Shown: positions 1 through 7,699 of the stretch, piece after piece | Numbering within the stretch: the first letter of the stretch is position 1 | How the letters are laid out: each line of letters starts with the position of its first letter | Source: Thiodiazotropha sp040507035 | GTDB lineage: Bacteria; Pseudomonadota; Gammaproteobacteria; Chromatiales; Chromatiaceae | NCBI GenBank assembly: GCA_040507035.1 | Contig: JBEVVR010000044.1 | Span: 186,001 to 250,000, forward strand | Length of the DNA: 64,000 nucleotides | Direction: 5' to 3' | Program-made: the position numbers and the translations under genes | Notes under the pieces: model-generated | The model's database searches: none | What the model saw: only the letters and a program-made list of their open reading frames with translations | What the model was told of the DNA's origin: nothing

Positions 1-1470
1 GCCAGTCTGCTGGCAACCATTTTTGCCCTTCACGTCAACGACACCAAGCAACAGATCGCTGGACTCATCTATGCCGGCAGCGCACTGGGTGCGGTTTTCG
101 CCGGTGATTTCGTCACGCTGTTTATTTTCTGGGAACTGCTGGCAATCAGCTCGGTGGTCTTTATCTGGTCTCGTGCCACCGAGCGTGCCATCAGTGCCGG
201 TGTACGATATCTGATCTTCCAGGTGCTCTCTGGAGTATTGTTGCTGGCGGGTGCACTGGTGCATTACAAATCCACCGGGACCCTGGCCTTTGACCATGTG
301 GGCCTGAACGGGGTATCGGGATGGCTGATATTTATCGCCTTCGGCATCAAGAGCGCCTTCCCGTTTCTGCATGGCTGGCTTACCGACGGCTATCCCGAAG
401 CGACAGCGACAGGCACTGTTTTCCTCTCGGCTTTCACCACCAAGGTTGCGGTCTATTCATTGGCGCGGGGATTCGCGGGTGAAGAGATACTTGTCTACAT
501 CGGTGTCACCATGGCCTGCTTTCCCATATTCTACGCGGTGATAGAAAATGATCTGCGCAGAGTTTTGTCCTACAGTCTGATCAACCAGGTCGGTTTCATG
601 GTGACCGGTATCGGCATTGGCACCGCACTCTCTCTGAATGGCGCGGTGGCGCATGCCTTCAGCGATGTGATATTCAAGGGCCTGTTGTTCATGACCATGG
701 GGGCGGTGCTGCATCGTGTCGGCCATGTCAATGGCTCGGATCTCGGCGGACTCTACAAGACCATGCCGAAAACCACCCTTCTGTGCATTATCGGGGCGAT
801 GTCGATCTCCGCCTTTCCGCTGTTCAGCGGTTTTGTCAGCAAGTCCATGGTGATGGCCGCCATGGTGCAGGAACACTACCACTTGCTGTGGCTGTTCATG
901 CTCTTCGCCTCGGCCGGGGTATTTCATCACGCAGGCATCAAAATTCCCTATTTCGCCTTCTTCGCCCATGACTCTGGCCTGCGCCCGCAAGAGTCGCCCA
1001 ACAATATGTTGATCGCCATGGGCATGGCCGCCGGACTCTGCCTGTTTATCGGTATGCAGCCCCAGTACCTCTACTCGATGCTGCCCTGGACCGTGGATTA
1101 CTGGCCCTACGATCTGACTCATGTGCTCACCCAGTTGCAGCTGCTCTTCTTCTCGGCACTGGCCTTTGTCTGGCTCAACAAGCAGGGCCTCTATCCACCG
1201 GAATTGCACTCAACCAACCTCGACGCGGAGTGGGTCTATCGAAAACTCCTGCCCGCGGGGGTGCAACGCGGATTGGCCTTCGCTCAAAATCTGAAGGCAT
1301 CGGCATGGGCGGTGGCGGTTGCCCCCATGAATAGTGTTCGTCGTTCCTTGTCCGAATCATCCATGGCCAAGTACAACCTCTCAGAGAGTTGGCCGACGGG
1401 CAGCATGGTGTTGTGGATATCCTTTACCCTCGTCGCCTACTTGCTGCTGGACATTTTTATCTACGAGTAG
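1..1470 (+). CDS. Na+/H+ antiporter subunit D-like (MnhD/NuoM family), 5'-truncated
   Basis: The frame is open from the first base of the window, so the N-terminus is missing; 489 residues remain. It is a polytopic membrane protein of the proton-conducting NADH-quinone oxidoreductase/Mrp antiporter family. The sequence shows many hydrophobic segments, the family signature around FGIKSAFPFLHGWLTDGYPEA with its conserved lysine, and HAFSDVIFKGLLF with a histidine and lysine in membrane helices, which belong to the proton channel of this family. Subunits of this kind act in multi-subunit cation/proton antiporters or respiratory complexes. The rest of the operon would lie upstream of the window. 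It converges on nhaA. I cannot tell MnhD from another member of the family from this fragment. Confidence 0.85.
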   Translation, partial: ASLLATIFALHVNDTKQQIAGLIYAGSALGAVFAGDFVTLFIFWELLAISSVVFIWSRATERAISAGVRYLIFQVLSGVLLLAGALVHYKSTGTLAFDHVGLNGVSGWLIFIAFGIKSAFPFLHGWLTDGYPEATATGTVFLSAFTTKVAVYSLARGFAGEEILVYIGVTMACFPIFYAVIENDLRRVLSYSLINQVGFMVTGIGIGTALSLNGAVAHAFSDVIFKGLLFMTMGAVLHRVGHVNGSDLGGLYKTMPKTTLLCIIGAMSISAFPLFSGFVSKSMVMAAMVQEHYHLLWLFMLFASAGVFHHAGIKIPYFAFFAHDSGLRPQESPNNMLIAMGMAAGLCLFIGMQPQYLYSMLPWTVDYWPYDLTHVLTQLQLLFFSALAFVWLNKQGLYPPELHSTNLDAEWVYRKLLPAGVQRGLAFAQNLKASAWAVAVAPMNSVRRSLSESSMAKYNLSESWPTGSMVLWISFTLVAYLLLDIFIYE

Positions 1471-1517
1471 AGACTTGCCCAGACCAATGGTTTAGGGTTC
1501 TCCTATTTTAAGCCCTA

Positions 1518-2888
1518 CTAGGCCGGCTTGGTTTTTTCAGTGCCCAGCAGAAACCACAAATACCCGCCTACACCGGCGATTAACGAGGCAAACAATACGC
1601 CGGTCTTCGCCATCAACAGATTATCCGCCTGCCCGGCGAAAGCCAGCTCGGCAATGAAGATCGACATGGTGAAGCCGATACCGCTGACGAATCCTATCCC
1701 GATCAAGTGCCTGAAGGTCATCCCTGCGGGCAGTTTGCCGAGCCCTAATTTGACCGCCAACCAGGTCAACCCGGCAACTCCCACCAGCTTGCCGAACACC
1801 AAACCAAACATCACACCAAGCGCAACCGGATGGGTGATTGTTTGACCCAGGGCACCCAACTCAACCGGGATACCGGCATTGGCGAGGGCAAACAGAGGAA
1901 TAACCAGAAAGGCCACGGGCAGATGCAAGGCGTGCTCCAGGCGCTGCAGTGGTGATTCCACCGAGTGGACGCCATTTTCAATCGTCTGCAACAAACCCCT
2001 GGTTTCACTATCATGGATGATGCAGTCGTTATCGGATTCCTCTTTGCTGCCTTGGGCGTTGCGTAATGAGGTCACGAGTTCGCTCATGTGTTGAGTAAAC
2101 AGCTTGTGATCGAACTTGGGTTTAACCGGGATGGTGAGGGCGATGAGCACCCCGGATAGGGTTGCGTGAACCCCTGACTGTAACATCGTAAACCACATCA
2201 CTGCCCCGACCATGAAGTAGGGTAGCGGCTTGCGAATGCCAAAACGGTTGAACAGTATCATCACAACCAGTGCTAACAACGCCAGGGCCAACCAGCCGGT
2301 ATAGATCTGTTCGGTATAGAAAAGGGCAATGACGGCCACCGCGCCCAGGTCATCCACAATCGCGAGGCCGACCAGAAAGGCCATAACGCTCTTTGGAATA
2401 CGCGGACCCAGAAGCACCAGCACGCCCACGGCAAAGGCGATATCGGTTGCCATGGGAATCCCCCACCCTGAGGCACCCGAAGCGTCAGCATTGATCAGGT
2501 AGAAGAACATCGCGGGGAAAGCCATGCCGCCAATTGCCGCGATGATGGGCATCAAAGCCGCTTTGAAGTTGGACAACTCACCGACAATGATCTCACGTTT
2601 GATCTCCAGTCCAACCACCATGAAGAACAGGGCCATCACCCCATCATTAATCCAGTGATGGAGGGTATGTCTGAGTTCCCAGCTACCCAGACTAATGGCG
2701 AGTTCCGTGTGCAGGATATGGGCGTAGTGTTCCGCCAGATAACTGTTGGCCAGAAACAGGGCGATCAGGGTACAGGCCATGAGTATCAGACCTGAGCCTG
2801 TCTCCTGATGGATAAACTCTTCGAACGGAGTCACGATACGATCGAAGGCCTTTTCCCAGGGCTGATAGTTGGCGTGGTGCTTTTTCAT
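1518..2888 (-). CDS. nhaA: Na+/H+ antiporter NhaA, long form
   Basis: Electroneutral-sounding names aside, NhaA exchanges two protons for one sodium ion in the inner membrane and supports sodium and pH homeostasis. The protein has 456 residues against roughly 390 for E. coli NhaA. The paired aspartates of the ion-binding site are present (AIVDDLGAVAV, residues about 179-180), as are the GLEIKRE motif near 93-99 and the MATDIAFAVGVL segment. The extra length is mainly a hydrophilic, acidic insert at about residues 256-312 between transmembrane segments, seen in a longer NhaA subgroup. No strong ribosome binding site is visible before the ATG. It is transcribed toward the antiporter subunit D gene, with only 47 bases between the stops. 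Confidence 0.95.
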   Translation of the reverse strand: MKKHHANYQPWEKAFDRIVTPFEEFIHQETGSGLILMACTLIALFLANSYLAEHYAHILHTELAISLGSWELRHTLHHWINDGVMALFFMVVGLEIKREIIVGELSNFKAALMPIIAAIGGMAFPAMFFYLINADASGASGWGIPMATDIAFAVGVLVLLGPRIPKSVMAFLVGLAIVDDLGAVAVIALFYTEQIYTGWLALALLALVVMILFNRFGIRKPLPYFMVGAVMWFTMLQSGVHATLSGVLIALTIPVKPKFDHKLFTQHMSELVTSLRNAQGSKEESDNDCIIHDSETRGLLQTIENGVHSVESPLQRLEHALHLPVAFLVIPLFALANAGIPVELGALGQTITHPVALGVMFGLVFGKLVGVAGLTWLAVKLGLGKLPAGMTFRHLIGIGFVSGIGFTMSIFIAELAFAGQADNLLMAKTGVLFASLIAGVGGYLWFLLGTEKTKPA

Positions 2889-3186
2889 GGTTTTTTATAT
2901 CGTGTTGGCAAATGATTGGTGGGGGGGAATGTTAGGGCTACTGAATATTCGCCCATACCCTATTCAATGTTGTATGACGGGTCAACTCGTTGCCGTAGTT
3001 GTGCGGGCGAGATCATCATCAGGCAACGAGTCGAGTTGGGAGACTGCTTCACGGCACAAAACGGTTGCGGATTTAACCACGGCAAGGGAAATAAATTCAG
3101 AAATCGCCGGGCTTGCGGCCAAACGTTGATCCATTCAGCGGATTGCTGCTTATAATTGAAATAGATAGGGCAAAACAGGTAACCCC
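2889..3186. other. Intergenic region with long-loop inverted repeat
   Basis: No credible gene is seen between divergent nhaA and the SprA-related gene. It contains ACTCGTTGCC (2985-2994) and its exact reverse complement (3022-3031), with a 27-base loop. A second partial copy of the complementary arm (CGAGTTG, 3032-3038) directly follows, so two alternative pairings with CAACTCG at 2983-2989 are possible. Confidence 0.5.
3126..3156 (+). promoter_or_regulatory. Possible promoter of the SprA-related gene
   Basis: TATAAT at 3151-3156 matches the sigma-70 -10 box exactly and lies 31 bases before the ATG at 3187. TTGATC at 3126-3131 could be a weak -35 box, at a long spacing of 19 bases. Only the -10 match is convincing. 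Confidence 0.35.
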
Positions 3187-3888
3187 ATGGATCTCTCCTT
3201 CAGCATCTTGTCAGCCAGCGGCAACAGCGTCTCTTCAGCAGAGCGCGCTGCAAGCGGTGGCCAAAGCTCAGGTTCAGAGAGCGCAAGATCGGGCGGTGAC
3301 TATGCCGACTCCACCGCTGCCCCCGCCACCCGCGAGAGTGCCACCCAGCGTCCGGTTAGGGAGAACGGGGAGAACAGCCAGCTGACAGACGAGGAACAGG
3401 CCGAGGTCCGCAAGCTGCAACAACGAGACCGCGAGGTTAGGGCCCATGAAGCCGCCCACCGCGCCGCGGCGGGTGGACTTGCCAGCGGTGGCAGCTACAG
3501 CTACACACAGGGCCCCGACGGCCGCAACTACGCGGTGGCCGGAGAGGTTTCGATCCGCATGCCCTCGACCAGTGATCCCAAGGTACGGCTAAGGCAAGCG
3601 GAAACCGTGCACAGGGCCGCCCTGGCACCCGCCGACCCATCACCCCAGGACCGCCAGGTCGCGGCACAGGCCTCCGCTATGGCGGCACAGGCACGTGGTG
3701 AGGTGCAGGCCGAACAGCGTGCACAACTGGCGGAGAACCGGGAGAAGGCGATCGCTCAGGACCGCGATGGGCGTTCAGCAATTGCCGAAAAGCCCCTGTC
3801 CGGGCAGAGGGCCATCGCATCCTTTCAAGCGATTGGCGGCCTGGGTAAGCTGCATAGCAATCCCTCCACCATCGACGAAATGATCTAG
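3187..3888 (+). CDS. SprA-related putative metalloprotease
   Basis: This 233-residue protein belongs to the SprA-related family (also named putative metalloprotease CJM1_0395 family). Its core is a zincin-like HEAAH motif at residues 87-91 (HExxH), followed by GGLASGGSYSYTQGPDGRNYAVAGEV, a hallmark of the family. The first 65 residues are Ser/Gly/Ala-rich and look disordered. The C-terminal part is alanine- and glutamine-rich with charged helices. No signal peptide or membrane segment is visible, so a cytoplasmic location or non-classical export is possible. The catalytic assignment rests on the motif alone; the substrate is unknown. The gene stands alone on the plus strand and converges on rimI. 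AGG upstream of the ATG is a modest ribosome binding site. Confidence 0.75.
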   Translation: MDLSFSILSASGNSVSSAERAASGGQSSGSESARSGGDYADSTAAPATRESATQRPVRENGENSQLTDEEQAEVRKLQQRDREVRAHEAAHRAAAGGLASGGSYSYTQGPDGRNYAVAGEVSIRMPSTSDPKVRLRQAETVHRAALAPADPSPQDRQVAAQASAMAAQARGEVQAEQRAQLAENREKAIAQDRDGRSAIAEKPLSGQRAIASFQAIGGLGKLHSNPSTIDEMI

Positions 3889-3908
3889 GGCCTGTCAACA
3901 GGCCCTAG
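3885..3908. terminator. Perfect 11-bp palindrome between convergent genes
   Basis: CTAGGGCCTGT (3885-3895) and its exact reverse complement (3898-3908) are separated by two bases. The palindrome overlaps the stop codon of the SprA-related gene and ends 4 bases before the rimI stop. There is no T-run on either side, so it is a strong RNA hairpin at a convergent junction rather than a textbook intrinsic terminator. Confidence 0.45.
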
Positions 3909-3912
3909 GCCG

Positions 3913-4380
3913 TTATAACTCCAGCGACATCACCAGTGCATCCTCCCGTTGCCGCTCGACATCGGGATAGTAGCCAGGCCGCTGTCCAATCTCAACGAAT
4001 CCCAGTTTTTCATAGAGCCCAATGGCGGGCTTGTTACCCACCCTGACCTCCAGGAAGGCGGTCTCGGCACCATGCTGGCGGGCCACTTTCAACAGGCGTC
4101 GGGTCAGCTTCATCCCCAAGCCCCTACCCTGCCACCCGGGATCGATACAGATATTGAGGATATGCGACTCGTCGATGACCACCGACATCACACCATAGCC
4201 GATTATCCGCTGATCCAGGGTCACCACCCAGCAGCAGTAGCCGACGCGCAGACAATCCTTGAAGATCCCCAGGGTCCAGGGGAATGGATAGACAGACTCC
4301 TCGATCCCCATCACCTGGGAGAGGTCCTCAAGTTGCATGGGGCGTATTCCCAGCAGCGGATCGAGTAACTGGGCACTCAC
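3913..4380 (-). CDS. rimI: Ribosomal protein S18-alanine N-acetyltransferase RimI
   Basis: RimI transfers an acetyl group from acetyl-CoA to the N-terminal alanine of ribosomal protein S18. The 155-residue protein is a single GNAT domain. It shows the acetyl-CoA pyrophosphate-binding motif QGRGLGMKL (about residues 84-92), a conserved glutamate in FLEVRVGN (E111), and a GLYEKLGF segment (121-128) carrying the tyrosine used as general acid. It starts with GTG, and that codon overlaps the TGA stop of the upstream DNA glycosylase gene by four bases (GTGA), so the two are probably translationally coupled. It is the last gene of the leuA-udg-rimI run. Confidence 0.92.
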   Translation of the reverse strand: MSAQLLDPLLGIRPMQLEDLSQVMGIEESVYPFPWTLGIFKDCLRVGYCCWVVTLDQRIIGYGVMSVVIDESHILNICIDPGWQGRGLGMKLTRRLLKVARQHGAETAFLEVRVGNKPAIGLYEKLGFVEIGQRPGYYPDVERQREDALVMSLEL

Positions 4381-5150
4381 ACCGGGACTTCTTTTAGCAC
4401 AGTGAGGGCCAGTTGCAGGTCATCCCAGGCCTTGGCTTTCTGTTCCGGGGAGCGCAACAGGTAGGCGGGGTGGTAGGTCACGACCAAGGGGATGTTCGAT
4501 GTTCCGAAGCTGTGAATCCGTCCGCGCAGTTTACCCACTGCGATATCGCTCTTCAGCAGATTTTGTGCCGATATGCGTCCCACCGCGAGGATGATTTTCG
4601 GCGCTATCAGCTCGATCTGGCGTAGCAGGAAGGGCTCACAGCTCAGCGCCTCTTCGGCTTTCGGATCCCGGTTATCGGGGGGTCTGCACTTGACGATGTT
4701 GGCGATAAATACCGCTTCACGCTTATAGCCCATGGCCAGCAGCATTGCATTCAGCAGCTGGCCGGCACGGCCGACGAAGGGCTCGCCCTGTCTATCCTCG
4801 TCGGCCCCCGGCGCCTCTCCGATGACCAGCAGTTCCGCCTGGGGATCGCCAACACCAAAGACAGTCTGGGTGCAACCGGCGCGCAGGCCGCAACTGTTGC
4901 ATCCCTTGACCTTCTGCTGCAGCGCCTGCCAATCGAGGGCGGCCGTTTCCCCCCGCCTGGAGAGAGTCGCCTGCTCGACAGCAGCGGCTTGAGACGGCGG
5001 CATGGCAGCCACAACCTCCATCTCTGCTTCGGCCACACCTTGTGCCTCATACTCAGGGGTGTTAGCGGGCTCACCACGCCGTTGCCACAGGGTCAAACCC
5101 ATCGCTTGCAGATAGCGCTGGCGCCGTTGCTCGATCACGCCGCTAGACAT
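4377..5150 (-). CDS. Uracil-DNA glycosylase, family 4 (Fe-S type)
   Basis: This enzyme removes uracil from DNA as the first step of base excision repair. The core shows the family-4 signature GEAPGADEDRQGEPFVG (starting near residue 111) and a late YHPAYLLRS motif. Four cysteines fit the iron-sulfur site of the family: CNSC (about 84 and 87), KCRPP (about 155) and SCEPF (about 171). I chose the ATG at 5150, giving 257 residues. It overlaps the leuA stop (ATGTCTAG) and avoids a longer N-terminus that would lie inside leuA; an upstream in-frame start at 5186 exists. The N-terminal 80 residues are Ala/Glu-rich and poorly conserved. Coupling to rimI downstream is a common proteobacterial arrangement. 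Confidence 0.9.
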   Translation of the reverse strand: MSSGVIEQRRQRYLQAMGLTLWQRRGEPANTPEYEAQGVAEAEMEVVAAMPPSQAAAVEQATLSRRGETAALDWQALQQKVKGCNSCGLRAGCTQTVFGVGDPQAELLVIGEAPGADEDRQGEPFVGRAGQLLNAMLLAMGYKREAVFIANIVKCRPPDNRDPKAEEALSCEPFLLRQIELIAPKIILAVGRISAQNLLKSDIAVGKLRGRIHSFGTSNIPLVVTYHPAYLLRSPEQKAKAWDDLQLALTVLKEVPV

Positions 5151-6693
5151 CCCCGGTTTGAGGATGGGCCTTGGCCACGGGTTCAAGAATCTTGTTCACC
5201 GCGTTGATATAGGCCTTTGCCGATGCGATGACGATATCCGTATCGGCACCCTGGCCGTTGGCGATTCTGCCACCCTTCTCCAGGCGCACGGTAACCTCCC
5301 CCTGGGCATCAGTACCGCTGGTGATATTGTTCACCGAATAGAGTTGTAGCTCGGTACCGCTGTTGACAATGCTCTCAATCGCCTTGAAGGCCGCATCCAC
5401 GGGACCACCTCCCGAGGCAATCCCCGGCTCCTCTTCGCTATCGACGCTCAAGGTCACCTCCGCATGGGGGGTCTCTCCGGTTTCGGAACAGACCTTGAGG
5501 GCGATCAGTTTGACCCGTTCATTAAATGACTCGGTCTTGGTATCGGTGACCAGGGCCTGCAGATCCTCATCGAAGATCTCATGCTTCTTGTCGGCCAGCT
5601 CCTTGAAACGGGAAAAGGCGGCATTCAGCCCCTCTTCCGACTCATAACTGATACCCAGGCTCTCCAAACGGCTGCGAAAGGCGTTGCGTCCGGAGTGCTT
5701 GCCCAGGACCATGCGGTTCTGACTCCAACCCACGTCCTCGGCACGCATGATCTCGTAGGTCTCCCTCGATTTCAGGACACCGTCCTGGTGAATGCCCGAT
5801 TCATGGGCAAAGGCGTTGGCGCCGACGATTGCCTTGTTGGGCTGTACCGGAAAGCCGGTGATATTGGAGACCAGCTTGGAGCAGTTGACGATCTGGGTGG
5901 TATCAAGCTTGCTTTGACAAGAGAAGATATCGGGGCGGGTGCGCACCGCCATCACAATCTCTTCCAGTGAAGCATTGCCCGCGCGCTCACCGAGGCCGTT
6001 GATGGTGCACTCAACCTGTCGTGCTCCGTTACTCACCGCGGAGAGTGAGTTCGCCACGGCGAGACCGAGATCGTTGTGGCAGTGGACGGAGAATACCGCC
6101 TTGTGCGCATTCGGGATCCGCTCCCGCAGCTGCCGGATCAGTTCGCCAAACTGGATCGGCATGGCATAGCCCACCGTATCCGGGACATTCAGGGTGGTGG
6201 CGCCGGCATCGATCACCGCCTCGAAGATACGACAGAGAAAATCGATTTCGGAGCGCCCTGCATCCTCGGCGGAAAACTCCACATTGTCGGTATAGTTTCT
6301 CGCCCGCTTGACCGCGTGCACCGCCTGCTCGATGACCTGATCCGGGGTCATGCGCAGCTTATGTTCCATGTGAATGGGCGAGGTTGCAATAAAGGTGTGA
6401 ATACGCGCCGAGTTGGCCTCCTTCAAGGCCTCACCCGCACGATCTATGTCCTTATCGAGCGCACGGGCCAAGCCGCATACCGTCGACTCCTTGACCGCGC
6501 CGGCCACCGCGGATACAGCTTCGAAATCACCCGGGCTTGCGATCGGAAAACCGGCCTCGATGACATCGACCTGCAGCTTCTCCAGGGCCTTGCCAATGCG
6601 CACCTTTTCATCTTTTGTCATGGATGCGCCAGGGCTCTGTTCGCCATCGCGCAAAGTGGTGTCGAAAATGATCAATTGATCGGCTTGGCTCAT
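5143..6693 (-). CDS. leuA: 2-isopropylmalate synthase
   Basis: LeuA condenses acetyl-CoA with 2-oxoisovalerate, the committed step of leucine synthesis. The protein has 516 residues, the usual length of the proteobacterial enzyme. The N-terminal TIM barrel shows DTTLRDGEQSPG (from residue 11) with the catalytic arginine and metal-binding aspartate, and VHCHNDLGLAVAN with the HxH metal ligands. The last 120 or so residues form the leucine-sensing regulatory domain, so feedback inhibition by leucine is expected. The start at 6693 has GGAG seven bases upstream and matches the E. coli N-terminus; an in-frame start at 6732 lacks this. It lies downstream of pssA, an arrangement common in proteobacteria where both follow ilvC. 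Confidence 0.96.
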   Translation of the reverse strand: MSQADQLIIFDTTLRDGEQSPGASMTKDEKVRIGKALEKLQVDVIEAGFPIASPGDFEAVSAVAGAVKESTVCGLARALDKDIDRAGEALKEANSARIHTFIATSPIHMEHKLRMTPDQVIEQAVHAVKRARNYTDNVEFSAEDAGRSEIDFLCRIFEAVIDAGATTLNVPDTVGYAMPIQFGELIRQLRERIPNAHKAVFSVHCHNDLGLAVANSLSAVSNGARQVECTINGLGERAGNASLEEIVMAVRTRPDIFSCQSKLDTTQIVNCSKLVSNITGFPVQPNKAIVGANAFAHESGIHQDGVLKSRETYEIMRAEDVGWSQNRMVLGKHSGRNAFRSRLESLGISYESEEGLNAAFSRFKELADKKHEIFDEDLQALVTDTKTESFNERVKLIALKVCSETGETPHAEVTLSVDSEEEPGIASGGGPVDAAFKAIESIVNSGTELQLYSVNNITSGTDAQGEVTVRLEKGGRIANGQGADTDIVIASAKAYINAVNKILEPVAKAHPQTGDV

Positions 6694-6814
6694 ACTCCGC
6701 TCCAGCGGGATTAGCCGTGGCAGGGATAGCAATCGGCAATCCAGCTTGTTTCAAGATAACTTTCGAATATAACCCAGCCCCCAGGGATTGCCAAACATTG
6801 GCCTATCCCACCGC

Positions 6815-6837
6815 AACTGAAAGGTTATCTTTCAGTT
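6815..6837 (-). other. Hairpin at the pssA stop codon
   Basis: AACTGAAAG and its exact reverse complement flank a 5-base loop. The hairpin includes the pssA stop codon and has no T-run. It may stabilise the pssA message or reduce read-through into leuA. Confidence 0.4.
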
Positions 6838-7602
6838 ATCCTCACTCTTGCGATCGCTGGTTATTCGCTGCTCCTTGTGTTTGCGCAACTGGGTCAAGGT
6901 CAGTACCGGTCCGGAGATGGCGTAGGCAAGGAACATAAGAAAAAGGACCGTAGGCGGATGAGTCAGGACGACAGTCAATACAATCACCACCACCACCAAG
7001 ACGATGAAGGGGACCTTGCCATGGAAGTCGATCTCCTTGAAGCTGTGGTAACGAAAATTGCTCACCATCAGCAAACCGGTCAGCGTGCTCAGCAGCGCCG
7101 CCGGCCAACCGAGGCTAGCGCCATCCATGCCATAGTCAACACCAAGCCACACCCCACCGGCCATAATGGCCGCAGCGGAAGGGCTCGGCAGCCCCTGAAA
7201 GTACTTTTTGTCCGCGTTCCCCAGCTGGGTATTGAAACGCGCGAGTCTCAAGGCACCGGTGGTGGTGTAGATAAAGGCCGCCAACCACCCCAGCTTACCC
7301 AGATCACTCAAGGCCCAGGTGTAGACCACCAGGGCCGGTGCCAGGCAGAATGAGACCATGTCGGAGAGGCTATCATACTCGGCACCGAAGGCACTTTGGG
7401 TCTTGGTCAATCTCGCCACCCGTCCGTCGAGACCATCCATCAACATGGCGACAAAGATAGCAACGGAGGCAACCTCATATTTACCATTTACCGCGGCAAG
7501 AATCGCGTAGAAGCCTGCAAACAGCGCCGCGGTGGTAAAGAGGTTCGGTAGCAGATAGATCCCACGACTGCGTTTCTTGTGTTTTATCTCTTCAGGTTCC
7601 AT
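6832..7602 (-). CDS. pssA: CDP-diacylglycerol--serine O-phosphatidyltransferase
   Basis: This integral membrane enzyme makes phosphatidylserine, the precursor of phosphatidylethanolamine, from CDP-diacylglycerol and serine. The 256-residue protein carries the complete CDP-alcohol phosphotransferase signature: DGLDGRVAR from residue 56, then G at 73 and aspartates at 77 and 81. About six to eight hydrophobic segments are visible. This is the membrane-type PssA, unlike the peripheral phospholipase-D-like E. coli enzyme. The C-terminal tail is short and charged. It lies 138 bases upstream of leuA. Upstream, on the same strand, is the end of the DUF58 gene, not ilvC as in many relatives. Confidence 0.94.
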   Translation of the reverse strand: MEPEEIKHKKRSRGIYLLPNLFTTAALFAGFYAILAAVNGKYEVASVAIFVAMLMDGLDGRVARLTKTQSAFGAEYDSLSDMVSFCLAPALVVYTWALSDLGKLGWLAAFIYTTTGALRLARFNTQLGNADKKYFQGLPSPSAAAIMAGGVWLGVDYGMDGASLGWPAALLSTLTGLLMVSNFRYHSFKEIDFHGKVPFIVLVVVVIVLTVVLTHPPTVLFLMFLAYAISGPVLTLTQLRKHKEQRITSDRKSEDN

Positions 7603-7646
7603 GACCCCGGTCCAATCAAGTATGTAGTGCTGAGAATTATAACAAG

Positions 7647-7669
7647 GCTGCGGGGCAAAAGCCCCGGCC
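7647..7669 (-). terminator. GC-rich hairpin after the DUF58 cluster
   Basis: CGGGGC and GCCCCG enclose an AAAA loop (TTTT on the minus strand), just downstream of the DUF58 stop at 7700. On the minus strand it is followed by GCAGCCTTGTTAT, so the T-tract is poor. A TATAAT (minus strand, 7636-7641) directly after could serve as a pssA -10 box, but I see no good -35 box. Confidence 0.35.
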
Positions 7670-7699
7670 GATTAGTCTGGCTTGAGTGCCATTCTGCTT

